Part shown: one piece after another, positions 27,713 to 37,699 of the stretch
Layout of the letters: the number at the start of each line of letters is the position of its first letter
How positions within the stretch are numbered: the stretch's first letter is position 1
Source: RPQJ01 sp963696545
GTDB taxonomy: Bacteria; Pseudomonadota; Gammaproteobacteria; Steroidobacterales; Steroidobacteraceae
Direction: 5' to 3'
DNA length: 64,000 nt
Assembly (NCBI GenBank): GCA_963696545.1
Contig: CAVOKQ010000012.1
Span: 372,001 to 436,000, forward strand
Program-made: the position numbers and the translations under genes
The notes under the pieces: generated by a model
What the model was told of the DNA's origin: nothing
Databases searched by the model: none
Seen by the model: only the letters and a program-made list of their open reading frames with translations

Positions 27713-29211
27713 CGAATACGCTCGCGCAGGCGTTCGCGAAGAACTTCCTCGGCCACGCGCCAGGCTGGTACAAGCTGACGATCATCGGGTTCCTGGTCGC
27801 GAACCCGCTGGTGCTGATCCTGTTCGGCCCCGTGCTCACCGACTGGGTGCTGCTCGCCGAGTTCATCTTCACGCTGGCGATGGCGTTGCGCTGCTATCCG
27901 CTGCAGCCCGGTGGACTGCTCGCGATCGAGTCCGTCCTCATGGGGCTCACCTCGGCGGAGAGCGTCTACGAGGAAGTCACGCAGGCCTTCCCGGTCGTGC
28001 TGCTGCTGATATTCATGGTCGCGGGCATCTACTTCCTGCGCGACCTGCTGCTGTTCGTGTTTACGAAGCTGCTGCTGAAGGTGCGGTCGTCCTCGATGCT
28101 CGCCGTGCTCTTCTGCGGCGTCGCAGCCTTCCTGTCCGCGTTCCTCGACGCGCTCACGGTGGTCGCGGTCGCGATCACGGTCGGCGTCGGGTTCTACGAG
28201 GTCTACCATCGGGTGGCGTCGGGCAAGGCGCACGACACGGCGCACGACGCGACGCACGACACGGGCGTGCATGTCCTGCACCGCGACAACCTGGAGCGGT
28301 TCCGGGCGTTCCTGCGCGGGCTGATGATGCACGCGGCCGTCGGCACCGCGATCGGTGGCGTGATGACGCAGGTCGGCGAGCCGCAGAACCTGCTGATCTC
28401 GGAGCAGGCTGGCTGGGACTTCATCCAGTTCTTCCGCGAGGTGGCACCGGTCTCGATCCCGGTGGCCGTCGCAGGCCTGCTCACGTGCTGGATGCTGGAC
28501 CGGTTCAAGCTGTTCGGCTACGGCGCGCAGTTGCCGGACGCCGTGCGCGCGGTGCTGCGCGACTACAGTGAGCATCTCGCCGCAAAATCGACGCTGCGCG
28601 ACAGGCAGGTGCTGATCGTGCAGGCGATCGTCGCACTGATCCTGGTGCTCGGGCTCGCGTTCCACATCGCCGAGGTCGGGCTGATCGGCCTCGTGGTCAT
28701 CATTCTCGCAACGAGCTTCACCGGCGTCGTCGAGGAGCACCAGATCGGCAAGGCGTTCGAGTCCGCGCTGCCGTTCACGGCGCTGCTGGTGGTCTTTTTC
28801 GTGATCGTGGCCGGCATTCATGACCAGCACCTGTTCGAGCCGGTCATCCACCAGGTGCTGGCGCTCGAGGGGAGGGCGCAGGCAGCAGCCCTGTACCTCG
28901 CGACCGGCGTGCTGTCCACCATCAGCGACAATGTGTTCGTGGCCTCGATCTACATCACGGAAATCAAGTCGGTGTTCCTGCAGGGTGGCATCACGCGCGA
29001 GCAGTTCGACGCCGCGGCCGTCGCCATCAACACCGGGACCAACATCCCGAGCGTCGCCACGCCGAACGGGCAGGCGGCGTTCCTGTTCCTCTTGACTTCG
29101 ACGCTGGCGCCGCTGATCCGGCTCGGCTACCTGCGGATGGTCTGGATGGCCCTGCCGTATTTCGTGGTGATGACGGCCGTGGGGCTGGCGGCAGTGGTGT
29201 ACCTGCTGTGA
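27709..29211 (+). CDS. nhaB: Na+/H+ antiporter NhaB
   Basis: 500 residues with about twelve membrane helices. It starts MTNTLAQAFAKNFLGHAPGW, a close match to NhaB. GEPQNLLI and NTGTNIPSVATPNGQAAF are family signatures of the ion pathway. It exports Na+ in exchange for protons across the inner membrane. A cytoplasmic loop after VYHRVASGK carries an odd HDTAHDATHDTG repeat. It is coupled to dnaQ by a 4-base overlap. The frame is open far upstream through dnaQ in another phase, but that part is a shadow. Confidence 0.94.
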   Translation: MTNTLAQAFAKNFLGHAPGWYKLTIIGFLVANPLVLILFGPVLTDWVLLAEFIFTLAMALRCYPLQPGGLLAIESVLMGLTSAESVYEEVTQAFPVVLLLIFMVAGIYFLRDLLLFVFTKLLLKVRSSSMLAVLFCGVAAFLSAFLDALTVVAVAITVGVGFYEVYHRVASGKAHDTAHDATHDTGVHVLHRDNLERFRAFLRGLMMHAAVGTAIGGVMTQVGEPQNLLISEQAGWDFIQFFREVAPVSIPVAVAGLLTCWMLDRFKLFGYGAQLPDAVRAVLRDYSEHLAAKSTLRDRQVLIVQAIVALILVLGLAFHIAEVGLIGLVVIILATSFTGVVEEHQIGKAFESALPFTALLVVFFVIVAGIHDQHLFEPVIHQVLALEGRAQAAALYLATGVLSTISDNVFVASIYITEIKSVFLQGGITREQFDAAAVAINTGTNIPSVATPNGQAAFLFLLTSTLAPLIRLGYLRMVWMALPYFVVMTAVGLAAVVYLL

Positions 29212-29218
29212 CGGAAGC

Positions 29219-29398
29219 GGATAGTGAGCAGTGGATGGGTGACAGGAGGATGAATCTCATCACGTCCGACGCGCTGGTCCTCGCCGGCATTTTGACGCCC
29301 TTCTCATTTGCGACTCCCGTCCTATGGCATCCTTCCACCCAAAGCTCGAACCGGCTGTCGGCCCATTTTTACTATCCGCCATTCACTAATCACTGATT
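29219..29398. repeat. 7-base degenerate repeats between nhaB and the EPS locus
   Basis: AGCGGATAGTGAGCAGTGGA follows nhaB and TACTATCCGCCATTCACTAA precedes the next gene, the two facing each other across about 130 bases with no gene in them. Confidence 0.65.
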
Positions 29399-29406
29399 AC
29401 TTCCCA

Positions 29407-30691
29407 ATGCCTCGCTTCAATCTCCGCAATCTCAAGATCGGGGTCGTCGGCCTCGGCTATGTCGGACTCCCGCTCGCGGTCGAGTTCGGCAAGCGTTTCA
29501 ACACGGTCGGTTTCGACATCAAGGCGGCGCGCGTCGATGAGCTCAAGAAGGGCCACGACAGCACGCTCGAGACGGATGAGGCTGAACTGGCCTCGGCGAC
29601 CAAGCTCAGCTTCACGACGAAGCTGGCGGACCTGAAGAGCTGCCGCGTTTTCATCGTGACTGTGCCGACGCCGATCGACGAGTACAAGCGGCCCGATCTG
29701 ACGCCGCTGGTGAAGTCGAGCGAGACGGTCGGGCAGGTGCTGAAGAAGGGCGACGTCGTGGTCTACGAGTCCACGGTCTACCCGGGCTGCACCGAAGAGG
29801 TCTGCGTGCCGATCCTCGAGCGCGTGTCGGGCCTCCAGTTCAACAAGGATTTCTTCGCGGGCTACAGCCCCGAGCGCATCAATCCGGGCGACAAGCAGCA
29901 CCGCCTGACCAAGATCCGCAAGGTGACGTCGGGCTCGACGCCGGCGGTGGCGGAGTTCGTGGATGCGCTGTACCGGTCGATCATCGTCGCCGGCACCCAC
30001 AAGGCTTCGAGCATCAAGGTGGCCGAGGCCGCGAAGGTGATCGAGAACACGCAGCGCGACGTCAACATCGCGCTGATCAACGAGCTCGCGCTGATCTTCA
30101 ACCGCATGGGCATCGACACCGAGGAGGTGCTGAATGCCGCCGGCACCAAGTGGAACTTCCTGCCGTTCCGGCCGGGCCTTGTCGGCGGCCACTGCATCGG
30201 CGTGGACCCGTACTACCTGACGCACAAGGCGCAGGAGATCGGCTACCACCCCGAGATGATCCTCGCGGGCCGGCGCATCAACGACAACATGGGCACGTAC
30301 GTGGCGCAGCAGATCGTCCAGCTCATGATGCAGCGCAGGATCCAGGTGAAGGACGCGCGGATCCTTGTGCTGGGGCTCACGTTCAAGGAGAACTGCCCCG
30401 ACGTGCGCAACACCAAGATCGTGGACGTCGTGCACGAGCTGGAGAAGTTCGGCGCGAAAGTGGACGTATTCGATCCGTGGGCCGACCCGGACGAGGCCGA
30501 GCACGAGTACGGCCTCGCGCCCGGTGAAGCGGTTGAAGCCCGGCACCTATGATGCCGTGGTAATGGGCGTGGCCCACCAGCAGTTCCGCGACATGGGCAT
30601 CACGAGACATCCGCGAGCTCGCAAAAAAGGAGCACGTGCTGTACGACATCAAGTACGTGTTCCGGCGCCGACGAGGTGGATGGACGACTGA
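29407..30691 (+). CDS. Nucleotide-sugar 6-dehydrogenase, TviB/WbpA type, frameshifted 3' end
   Basis: About 425 residues. The NAD site is IGVVGLGYVGLPLAVEFG and the catalytic Cys lies in VGGHCIGVDPYYLTHKA, the UDP-N-acetylhexosamine dehydrogenase variant as in Vi antigen TviB. The product would be a UDP-HexNAc uronic acid. Clean to about 30518, where an extra C breaks the frame; LKPGTYDAVVMGVAHQQF continues in the next phase. A further base near 30605 and another near 30663 disturb the tail (IRELAKKEHVLYDIKYVF). The end is taken at TGA 30689-30691, overlapping the next ATG. First gene of the exopolysaccharide locus. Confidence 0.88.
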
Positions 30692-31741
30692 TGAAGATCC
30701 TGCGTCACCGGCGCAGCCGGCTTCATCGGCTACCACACGTCGCCGCAAGCTGCTGGCGCGCGGCGACGAGGTCGTCGGCCTCGACAACCTCAACGACTAC
30801 TACGACGTCCGCCTGAAGCTGGCGCGGCTGGAGATGCTGCAGAAATATCCTGGCTTCCGGTTCGTGAAGCTCGACCTCGCGGACCGCGAGGGCATGGAGG
30901 AGCTGTTCGCGAAGCGAGAAGTTCCAGCGCGTGATCCATCTCGCCGCGCAGGCGGGCGTGCGTTATTCGATCCAGAATCCGCATGGCGTACGTGGACAGC
31001 AACGTCGTCGGCACCGCTGAATGTGCTGGAGGGCTGCCGTCACAATGGCGTGGAGCACCTCGTCTACGCGTCCACGAGCTCGGTCTACGGCGCGAACACG
31101 AACATGCCGTTCTCCGTGCACCAGAACGTCGACCACCCGTTGTCGTTCTATGCGGCGACCAAGAAGGCCAACGAGCTGATGGCGCACACGTATGCGCACC
31201 TGTACTGGCTGCCGGTCACGGGTCTGCGGTTCTTCACGGTGTACGGCCCCTGGGGCCGGCCGGACATGGCGCTGTTCCTCTTCACGCGCAACATCCTCGA
31301 AGGCAAGCCGATCGACGTGTTCAACCACGGCCAGCATCGACGCGACTTCACGTACGTCGACGACATCGTCGAGGGCGTGATGCGCGGCCTGCGATCGTGT
31401 CGCGCACCGGGAATCCGGCCTGGGACAGCGACGATCCCGATCCAGGCACGAGCCGTGCGCCGTACCGGCTCTACAACATCGGCAACAACCAGCCGGTGGA
31501 GCTGCTGCACTACATCAAGGTGCTCGAGGACTGCCTCGGCAGGAAGGCCGAGATGAACCTGCTGCCGCTGCAGGCCGGCGACGTACCCGATACCTGGGCC
31601 AACATCGACGACCTGACCCGCGACGTGGGCTATACGCCCGCGACGCCGGTCGAGGTGGGCATCCGTAACTTCGTCGACTGGTACCTGTCCTATTACAAGG
31701 ACGGCGGCCCGCCGAACCCGAAGGTCGTCAATCTCGGCTGA
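30691..31741 (+). pseudogene. UDP-glucuronate 4-epimerase (CapI/GAE type), at least five frameshifts
   Basis: Fragments in three phases rebuild an extended SDR epimerase of about 345 residues. In order they are MKILVTGAAGFIGYH, DNLNDYYDVRLKLARLE, RVIHLAAQAGVRYSIQNP, YASTSSVYGANTNMPF, the catalytic SFYAATKKANELMA, VYGPWGRPDMALF, HRRDFTYVDDIVEGV and QAGDVPDTWANIDDL. This pattern is that of UDP-glucuronate to UDP-galacturonate epimerases. Breaks are single inserted bases (for example CATGGCGTAC for CATGCGTAC near 30985) except a small loss near 30920. The frame is restored each time, so sequence error is more likely than decay. Confidence 0.8.
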
Positions 31742-31759
31742 TCCCGCTACCATTCGCGG

Positions 31760-33292
31760 ATGACGCGAATCCTTTTCCTTGCGCTCGCGAGCCTGCTCGC
31801 GGGTCCGGTGGCGCTTGCCGACGAGCCCTGGCTGGCCCCCGGCGACGTCCAGACCCGCCACGACCTGCAACTGCTCGTCGATGACGGGGTCATCGACATC
31901 CCGATGTCGGAGTGGCCCATTGCAGCTGCAGATGTCGCGCGCGCGCTGAACGACGCCGAGCGCAAGTACGGGCTGCAGCCCGCCACCGACGAGCCGGACC
32001 CGAAGGCCTGGGGTTTCAAGCTGTCGAACGCCCAGTTCGCGGCGCTAGGCCGTTTGCGCAGGCTCGTCGCGACCGACAGCACCGGCTTCTATGCGGAGGC
32101 CCGTGGCGCGGCGCGACCCGAGGAACTGCGTACCTTCTGGTTCGAGCCGCGCGAGGAATATGAGCTCGCGCTCGGCTACGCCGGCAACTTCGGTGACCAC
32201 CTCGGCGGCCGGCTCGAGATGACCGTCGTGGACTCACCGTCCGATGGCGACAACTTCCGCCTCGATCGCAGTTACCTCGCAGGGCGCCTCGGCAACTGGC
32301 TCTTCACGTTGGGCGCGCAGGACCGCTGGTGGGGCTCGGGCTGGCAGGGCAGCCTGATCCTCGGCAACAACTCGCGTCCGGTGCCCGCGTTCGCAATCGA
32401 CCGGGCCGAATCCACGCCGTTCGAGACCAAGTGGCTGCGCTGGATCGGGCCGTGGCGGCTCACGACGTTCCTCGGCTACATGGATGACGACCGCGGCGAT
32501 TACGACAACCCGCTGCTGTTCGGCTTTCGCGCCTCGGCGCGCCCGCTGAAGGGGCTCGAGATCAGCGTGGAGCGCACGGCACAGCTCTGCGGTGAAGGCC
32601 GCAGCTGCTCGTGGGACGACTTCTGGAACATGTGGTGGGGCAATGACAACGCCGGCGAGAACGTCAATGCCGACGATGAGCCGGGCAACCAGCTCGCGGG
32701 CTGGGACGTCCGCTGGGCCTCGCCGATCGGTGACTGGCCGTACGCAATCTACTGGCAGCACACCGGCGAGACGATCGACAACCAGCTGTATCGGCCGTAT
32801 CGCAGCCTCGAGCTCGGCGGTGCGGAGGTCTGGGGCGACTTCGGGACCGGCGGCAGCTGGCGGCTCAACTTCGAGTGGGCCGACACACTGTGCGGCGGCA
32901 CCGAGAACGAGCAGAAGCTGTGGGACTGCGCGTACAACAGTGGCATCTACGACGTGGCCGGGTACAGCTTCAAAGGCCGGGTGCTGGGACACTCGATCGA
33001 CGGCGACAGTGAGCAGTACGCGGTGCGCTACATACTGGCGCCCACCGACGGCAGTACATGGAGCTTCATGGTGCGCTACAGCGAGCTGAATCGCGGTGGC
33101 GCCTACCCAGACACACTGAACTCCGTGGCACCCGGCCCCGAGGACTGGTGGAGCCTCGACGCGACGTATCGGCGTCCGGTGCCGAAGGGCTGGATCGAAG
33201 TCGGCGTCGGCGTCGACCGCGAAGACCGCAAGTGGGACGATGACACCGCCGTGCTGCCGCGCGGCACTTTCACGTGGCACTACGGGTTCTGA
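31760..33292 (+). CDS. Capsule assembly Wzi family outer-membrane protein
   Basis: 510 residues. A signal peptide (MTRILFLALASLLAGPVALA) is followed by an N-terminal helical segment (PGDVQTRHDLQLLVDDGVID) and a beta-barrel with aromatic-rich strands such as GAQDRWWGSGWQGSLILG and WDDFWNMWWGNDN. It ends in aromatic Phe (TWHYGF), typical of outer-membrane barrels. Wzi proteins hold capsule polymer at the surface. A paralogue starts 19 bases before its end. The frame is clean. Confidence 0.88.
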   Translation: MTRILFLALASLLAGPVALADEPWLAPGDVQTRHDLQLLVDDGVIDIPMSEWPIAAADVARALNDAERKYGLQPATDEPDPKAWGFKLSNAQFAALGRLRRLVATDSTGFYAEARGAARPEELRTFWFEPREEYELALGYAGNFGDHLGGRLEMTVVDSPSDGDNFRLDRSYLAGRLGNWLFTLGAQDRWWGSGWQGSLILGNNSRPVPAFAIDRAESTPFETKWLRWIGPWRLTTFLGYMDDDRGDYDNPLLFGFRASARPLKGLEISVERTAQLCGEGRSCSWDDFWNMWWGNDNAGENVNADDEPGNQLAGWDVRWASPIGDWPYAIYWQHTGETIDNQLYRPYRSLELGGAEVWGDFGTGGSWRLNFEWADTLCGGTENEQKLWDCAYNSGIYDVAGYSFKGRVLGHSIDGDSEQYAVRYILAPTDGSTWSFMVRYSELNRGGAYPDTLNSVAPGPEDWWSLDATYRRPVPKGWIEVGVGVDREDRKWDDDTAVLPRGTFTWHYGF

Positions 33293-34734
33293 TTGCGCTC
33301 GTCGCGCTCGCGGCGATGCACGTCGCGAGTGCGGAGCCCTGGGTGGCTCCTGGGGACATGCGCCTGCGCCACGATCTCGAGCTGCTCTACGACCGCGGGG
33401 TGCTCACGGGGCCGAGCCTGTCATGGCCGCTCTCGTGGCCCGACATTGCGCGGGATCTCGGCCGGGCCGAATCTGCAGGCCTGTCCGATGGAGCGGCCGC
33501 CGCACTGCTGCGAGTGCAACGTCGGCTGAGAAGTGAACAGCGACTCGACGAGCCGTCGCTGTCCGCCGAGGTCGCGCTTGGCGCGAACCCGATCAGTCAT
33601 CCGTAGCTTCGACGACACGCCCGCGAGGACTTCCAGGCGTCGCTCGCGCTCGACGGCCTCGGCGAGCGTTTCGCTTACCGCCTCGAGGTCACGGCCGTGA
33701 GCCAGTCCGAGGACGGGCAGACGTGGCGCCCCGATGGGTCATACTTTGCGGCGAGCCTCGGTAACTGGATGCTCTCGCTCGGCTACATGGACCGCTGGTG
33801 GGGTCCGGGCTGGGATGGCAGCCTGATCCTCGGCACCAACCACCGGCCGGTGCCGGCGGTCGCGATCGAGCGGCAGGAATCGACGCCGATGGATGTCGCG
33901 GTGCTGCGCTGGCTAGGGCCCTGGCGCTTCGTGACATTCATGGGTCAGCTCGAGGGCGACCGCGACTACGACAATGCGCTGCTGTTCGGCATGCGAATCG
34001 AATTGCGGCCACTGCCATCGCTGCAGATCGCCGCGAGTCGCACCGCGCAATGGTGCGGGGAAGGGCGACCCTGCACGTGGGACGATTTCTGGAATCTCTT
34101 CATCGGCAACGACAACGACCAGGCGCTCGATGAGCAGCCGGGCAACCAGCTGGCCGGTTTCGACGTGCGCTGGACCTGGCCCGGCGGCAGCGTGCCGCTC
34201 GCACTCTACGGCCAGTTCATCGGCGAGGACGAGGCGGGCTACCTGCCGTCAAAATACCTCGGTCTGTTCGGCGCCGAGACCTGGGGCGACGCGTTCGACG
34301 GCACCTGGCGGGCGCACCTCGAGTACGCGGACACCACCTGCAACTTCGCGGGCACGCCCCAGTACGGCTGCGCCTACGAGAGCGCCATCTACACTGACGG
34401 CTACCGCTACCGGGGCTATTCGATGGGGCACCCCGTTGATTCCGATGGGGAATCGCTGGGCATTGGAGGTATGCTTGTCGGCTCGGATGGCCGGCAGTGG
34501 CAGTTGCTTTTCCGCGACATGCGACTCAACCGGGCCGGGGCGTCGACGGAGGATCCGCTTTCGAGCGGGCCCGCGGACGTCTGGGACCTCGAGGTGACGC
34601 ATAGTCGTCGCTTCGAATGGGGAACGCTCGAGGCGAGCGTGGGTTATTCGAGCACGGACGCCGATCCGGGCGTCACCGTGTCGGTGGACGAAGGGTGGCG
34701 TGGCTTCATTTCCTGGCGGCACGAGCTGCGTTGA
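33274..34734 (+). CDS. Second Wzi family protein, paired frameshifts
   Basis: About 486 residues. GTG at 33274 opens a signal peptide (ALRVLIALVALAAMHVASA) inside the end of the upstream wzi. It is collinear with that paralogue: PGDMRLRHDLELLYDRGVL, then YMDRWWGPGWDGSLILGTN and WDDFWNLFIGNDN. An extra base near 33597 causes TAG at 33604, and a lost base near 33621 returns to the original phase (PREDFQASLALDG). It ends ISWRHELR. Likely the same surface-tethering role; the pair arose by tandem duplication. Confidence 0.8.
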
Positions 34735-34768
34735 CGGGATGATTATGGTTTCGAGAACAGGATCGCGC

Positions 34769-37699
34769 ATGGCCCGGATCGCATACACGGCGCTGTTGCT
34801 CACGGCTGCCTTGATGATCGGCGCGCCTGTCGCGCAGTCCCAGACGACGACCACGACCACGCCGACCGCGGCGCAGATGGAGGTCTTCAAGAGCCTGCCG
34901 CCGGATCAGCAGCGCGCGATCATGCAGCAGATCAAGGGCAGCAGCGCAGCCAAGGGCAAGCAGACCAGCACGACCGAAACGCCAGCCGTCTCGGTGCTGC
35001 CGACGACCCAGGAGCTGACGCCTGCGGAGCAGCAGCGGGTACTCGAGGCACTGCGCGAGCCACGATTGCGGGCCGGCGATACCGTGGTCATCGAGATAGC
35101 TGTGCGCACGCCGGGCGAGGATGATCTCGCGCAGTCGATCGCCGATGAAAAGAAGAAGAAGGACTTCGAGAAGGCTGCGGCGCAGGCGAAGGTCACCGAT
35201 ACGGCCAAGCAGAGCGAGCTCACGACACCCGCGACGACGCGCGAGAAGCGCAAGGCGCTCGAGGAGCAGCGTCGACTCGAGCGCACGCCCGAGCAGATTG
35301 CGCTGCTCGAGGAGCTTCGCGACCGGATTCGCGCAGGCAATCCGTACAAGCTCGACCGGACCGGCTCGCTGAACCTCCCAGGTGTGGCCGGCGTGCAGAT
35401 GGCTGGGCTGACGCAGGAGCAGGCGCGGATCAGGCTGGCCAACGATCCGGCGTTGCGCGATTTCCTGCTGCGCGTGACGCTGTTGCCGCTCGAGCGGCAG
35501 GGCGCCGAGGCTCTGGAACCATTCGGCTACGATCTCTTCAACACGCCGCAGAGTACATACGCGCCGGTCTCCGATGTGCCGGTGCCCTCGCAGTACGTGG
35601 TCGGCCCGGGCGACACGATCGAGGTGCAGCTGCTCGGCAACACGCAGGAAGAGCACACGTTGACCGTCGGTCGCGATGGCACGGTGCAGTTCCCGGACTT
35701 GGGTCCGATCGCGGTCGCGGGACTGACGTTCCCGCAGGCGCGCCAGACGATCGAGCAACGAGTCGCCCAGGGAATGATCGGCACGCGCGCGGTGGTGACG
35801 ATCGGCGAATTGCGGTCCATCACTGTCTTCATCACCGGCGAGGCCGAGGCGCCGGGCTCGTATACCGTCAGTGCACTGTCGACGATCACGAACGCGCTGT
35901 TCGCCAGCGGTGGAATCAAGGAAATCGGCTCGTTGCGCAACATCCAGTTGAAGCGCAGGGGCCGGCTGGTCGCGACGCTCGACCTCTACGACCTGCTGTT
36001 GCGCGGCGACTCGAGCGACGACGTCCGGCTGATGTCGTCCGACGTGATCTTCATCCCGCCGGTCGGGCCGACCGCCGGCGTGTCCGGCGAGATCCGCCGG
36101 CCGGCGATTTACGAGCTCAAGGGCGAATCGAAGGCTGCCGACCTGCTGTACCTCGCAGGCGGGCTGCTGCCTGACGCGGATCCGCGTACGGCCACGATCG
36201 AGCGGATCAGCGATTCGCGTACGCGGATGGTGCTCGACGTCGACCTCACGACTCCATCCGGACGCGGGATGCCACTGCGGACGGGTGACCTGATGCGACT
36301 CTCGGCGGTGCGTCCGCAACTCGCCAATGCCGTCACCGTGAATGGCAACGTGTACCGGCCTGGTCCGGTGGCGTGGAAGCAGGGGTTGCGGATCGCTGAC
36401 GTGCTGCCGCGCCCGGAGGACCTGAAGCCGAATTCAGACATGCACTACGTGCTGATCCGGCGCGAGTCGCTCGACAACAAGGTGAGCGCGGTCTCGGCAG
36501 ACCTCGAGCAGGCGTGGCTGCAGCCGTACTCCGAGGCGAACGTGCAGCTGATGCCGCGCGACCAGCTCTACGTGTTCAACCTCGAGGGTGGCCGCGAGCT
36601 GCAGTTGATGCCGGTGCTGGAATCCTTGCGCCAGCAGGCCGTGATGGGTGCCCCCGCGCAGACCGTCGGCGTCGGCGGGCAGGTGAGGGCGCCGGGACAA
36701 TACCCACTCGAGGTCGGCATGACGGTGTCCGACCTGGTGCGCGCAGGCGCCGGGCTCGACGAGGCGGCGTATGCGCCCGAGGCGGAAATCACGCGCTATG
36801 CGATCGTCAACGGCCAGTACCGACAGACCGCGACCCTGCAGGTGAATCTCGCCGCGGCGCTCGCGGGTGACGCGACGGCCGACATCGTGCTGCAGCCGTT
36901 CGATTTCCTGGTCGTCAAGGAACTGCCGCAGTGGTCCGAGCAGCAGACGATCACGGTCGGCGGCGAAGTGCGGTTCCCGGGCACGTACCCGATTCGTCGC
37001 GGCGAGACGCTGAGCTCGGTGCTGAAGCGCGCCGGAGGATTGACCGACCTTGCGTTCCCCGAAGGCGCCGTCTTCACGCGGCAGTCGCTGCGGGAGCGCG
37101 AGGCGGCACAGATCGCAACGCTGGCCGACCGACTGCAGACGGATCTTGCCTCGCTGGCATTGCAGGCGACGCAGAACGTCAGTCCGACCGGCATGCAGCA
37201 GCCGGCCACGCAGGCGCTGATCGTCGGCCAGTCGCTGCTCGACAACCTGCGTGAGGTCGAGCCGGTTGGCCGGCTGGTGATCGACCTGCCGAAGATCGAA
37301 TCCGCTGCGCCCGGAAGCCACGACGATGTCGTGGTCAAGGGCGGCGACCGGTTGCTGGTGCCCGGTCAGCTGCAGGAGGTGACGGTGCTGGGCGAGGTGC
37401 AGAGCACCACGTCGCACCTGTGGGACCCGGAGTCCTCGCGTGACGACTACATCCGGATGAGCGGTGGCACGACGCAGAACGCCGACAAGGGCCGCATCTA
37501 CGTGGTCCGGGCCAATGGCAGCGTCGTCAGCGGTCAGTCGAGTGGGTGGTTCAAGGGTGCGGACGGCGGAATCCGTCCTGGCGACACGATCGTCGTGCCG
37601 CTCGATGCGCAACGCATGCGACCGTTGCCGATGTGGACGTCGATCACGACGATCATCTACAACCTGGCGGTCGCCGTGGCGGCCATCAACTCTTTCTGA
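34769..37699 (+). CDS. Large SLBB-domain polysaccharide export protein (Wza-like)
   Basis: About 976 residues. Signal peptide MARIAYTALLLTAALMIGAP, then a charged coiled-coil segment (EKRKALEEQRRLER). The poly-export domain is YVVGPGDTIEVQLLGNTQEE with GTVQFPDLGPIAVAGLTFPQ. Several SLBB modules follow (for example VTVNGNVYRPGPVAWKQG and ITVGGEVRFPGTYPIRRG), and a C-terminal hydrophobic stretch (TTIIYNLAVAVAAINSF) ends it. It should form the outer-membrane export channel. I chose ATG 34769 for the AGGA six bases upstream; ATG 34739 and 34745 are in frame. The stop overlaps the next ATG. It is over twice the length of E. coli Wza. Confidence 0.87.
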   Translation: MARIAYTALLLTAALMIGAPVAQSQTTTTTTPTAAQMEVFKSLPPDQQRAIMQQIKGSSAAKGKQTSTTETPAVSVLPTTQELTPAEQQRVLEALREPRLRAGDTVVIEIAVRTPGEDDLAQSIADEKKKKDFEKAAAQAKVTDTAKQSELTTPATTREKRKALEEQRRLERTPEQIALLEELRDRIRAGNPYKLDRTGSLNLPGVAGVQMAGLTQEQARIRLANDPALRDFLLRVTLLPLERQGAEALEPFGYDLFNTPQSTYAPVSDVPVPSQYVVGPGDTIEVQLLGNTQEEHTLTVGRDGTVQFPDLGPIAVAGLTFPQARQTIEQRVAQGMIGTRAVVTIGELRSITVFITGEAEAPGSYTVSALSTITNALFASGGIKEIGSLRNIQLKRRGRLVATLDLYDLLLRGDSSDDVRLMSSDVIFIPPVGPTAGVSGEIRRPAIYELKGESKAADLLYLAGGLLPDADPRTATIERISDSRTRMVLDVDLTTPSGRGMPLRTGDLMRLSAVRPQLANAVTVNGNVYRPGPVAWKQGLRIADVLPRPEDLKPNSDMHYVLIRRESLDNKVSAVSADLEQAWLQPYSEANVQLMPRDQLYVFNLEGGRELQLMPVLESLRQQAVMGAPAQTVGVGGQVRAPGQYPLEVGMTVSDLVRAGAGLDEAAYAPEAEITRYAIVNGQYRQTATLQVNLAAALAGDATADIVLQPFDFLVVKELPQWSEQQTITVGGEVRFPGTYPIRRGETLSSVLKRAGGLTDLAFPEGAVFTRQSLREREAAQIATLADRLQTDLASLALQATQNVSPTGMQQPATQALIVGQSLLDNLREVEPVGRLVIDLPKIESAAPGSHDDVVVKGGDRLLVPGQLQEVTVLGEVQSTTSHLWDPESSRDDYIRMSGGTTQNADKGRIYVVRANGSVVSGQSSGWFKGADGGIRPGDTIVVPLDAQRMRPLPMWTSITTIIYNLAVAVAAINSF

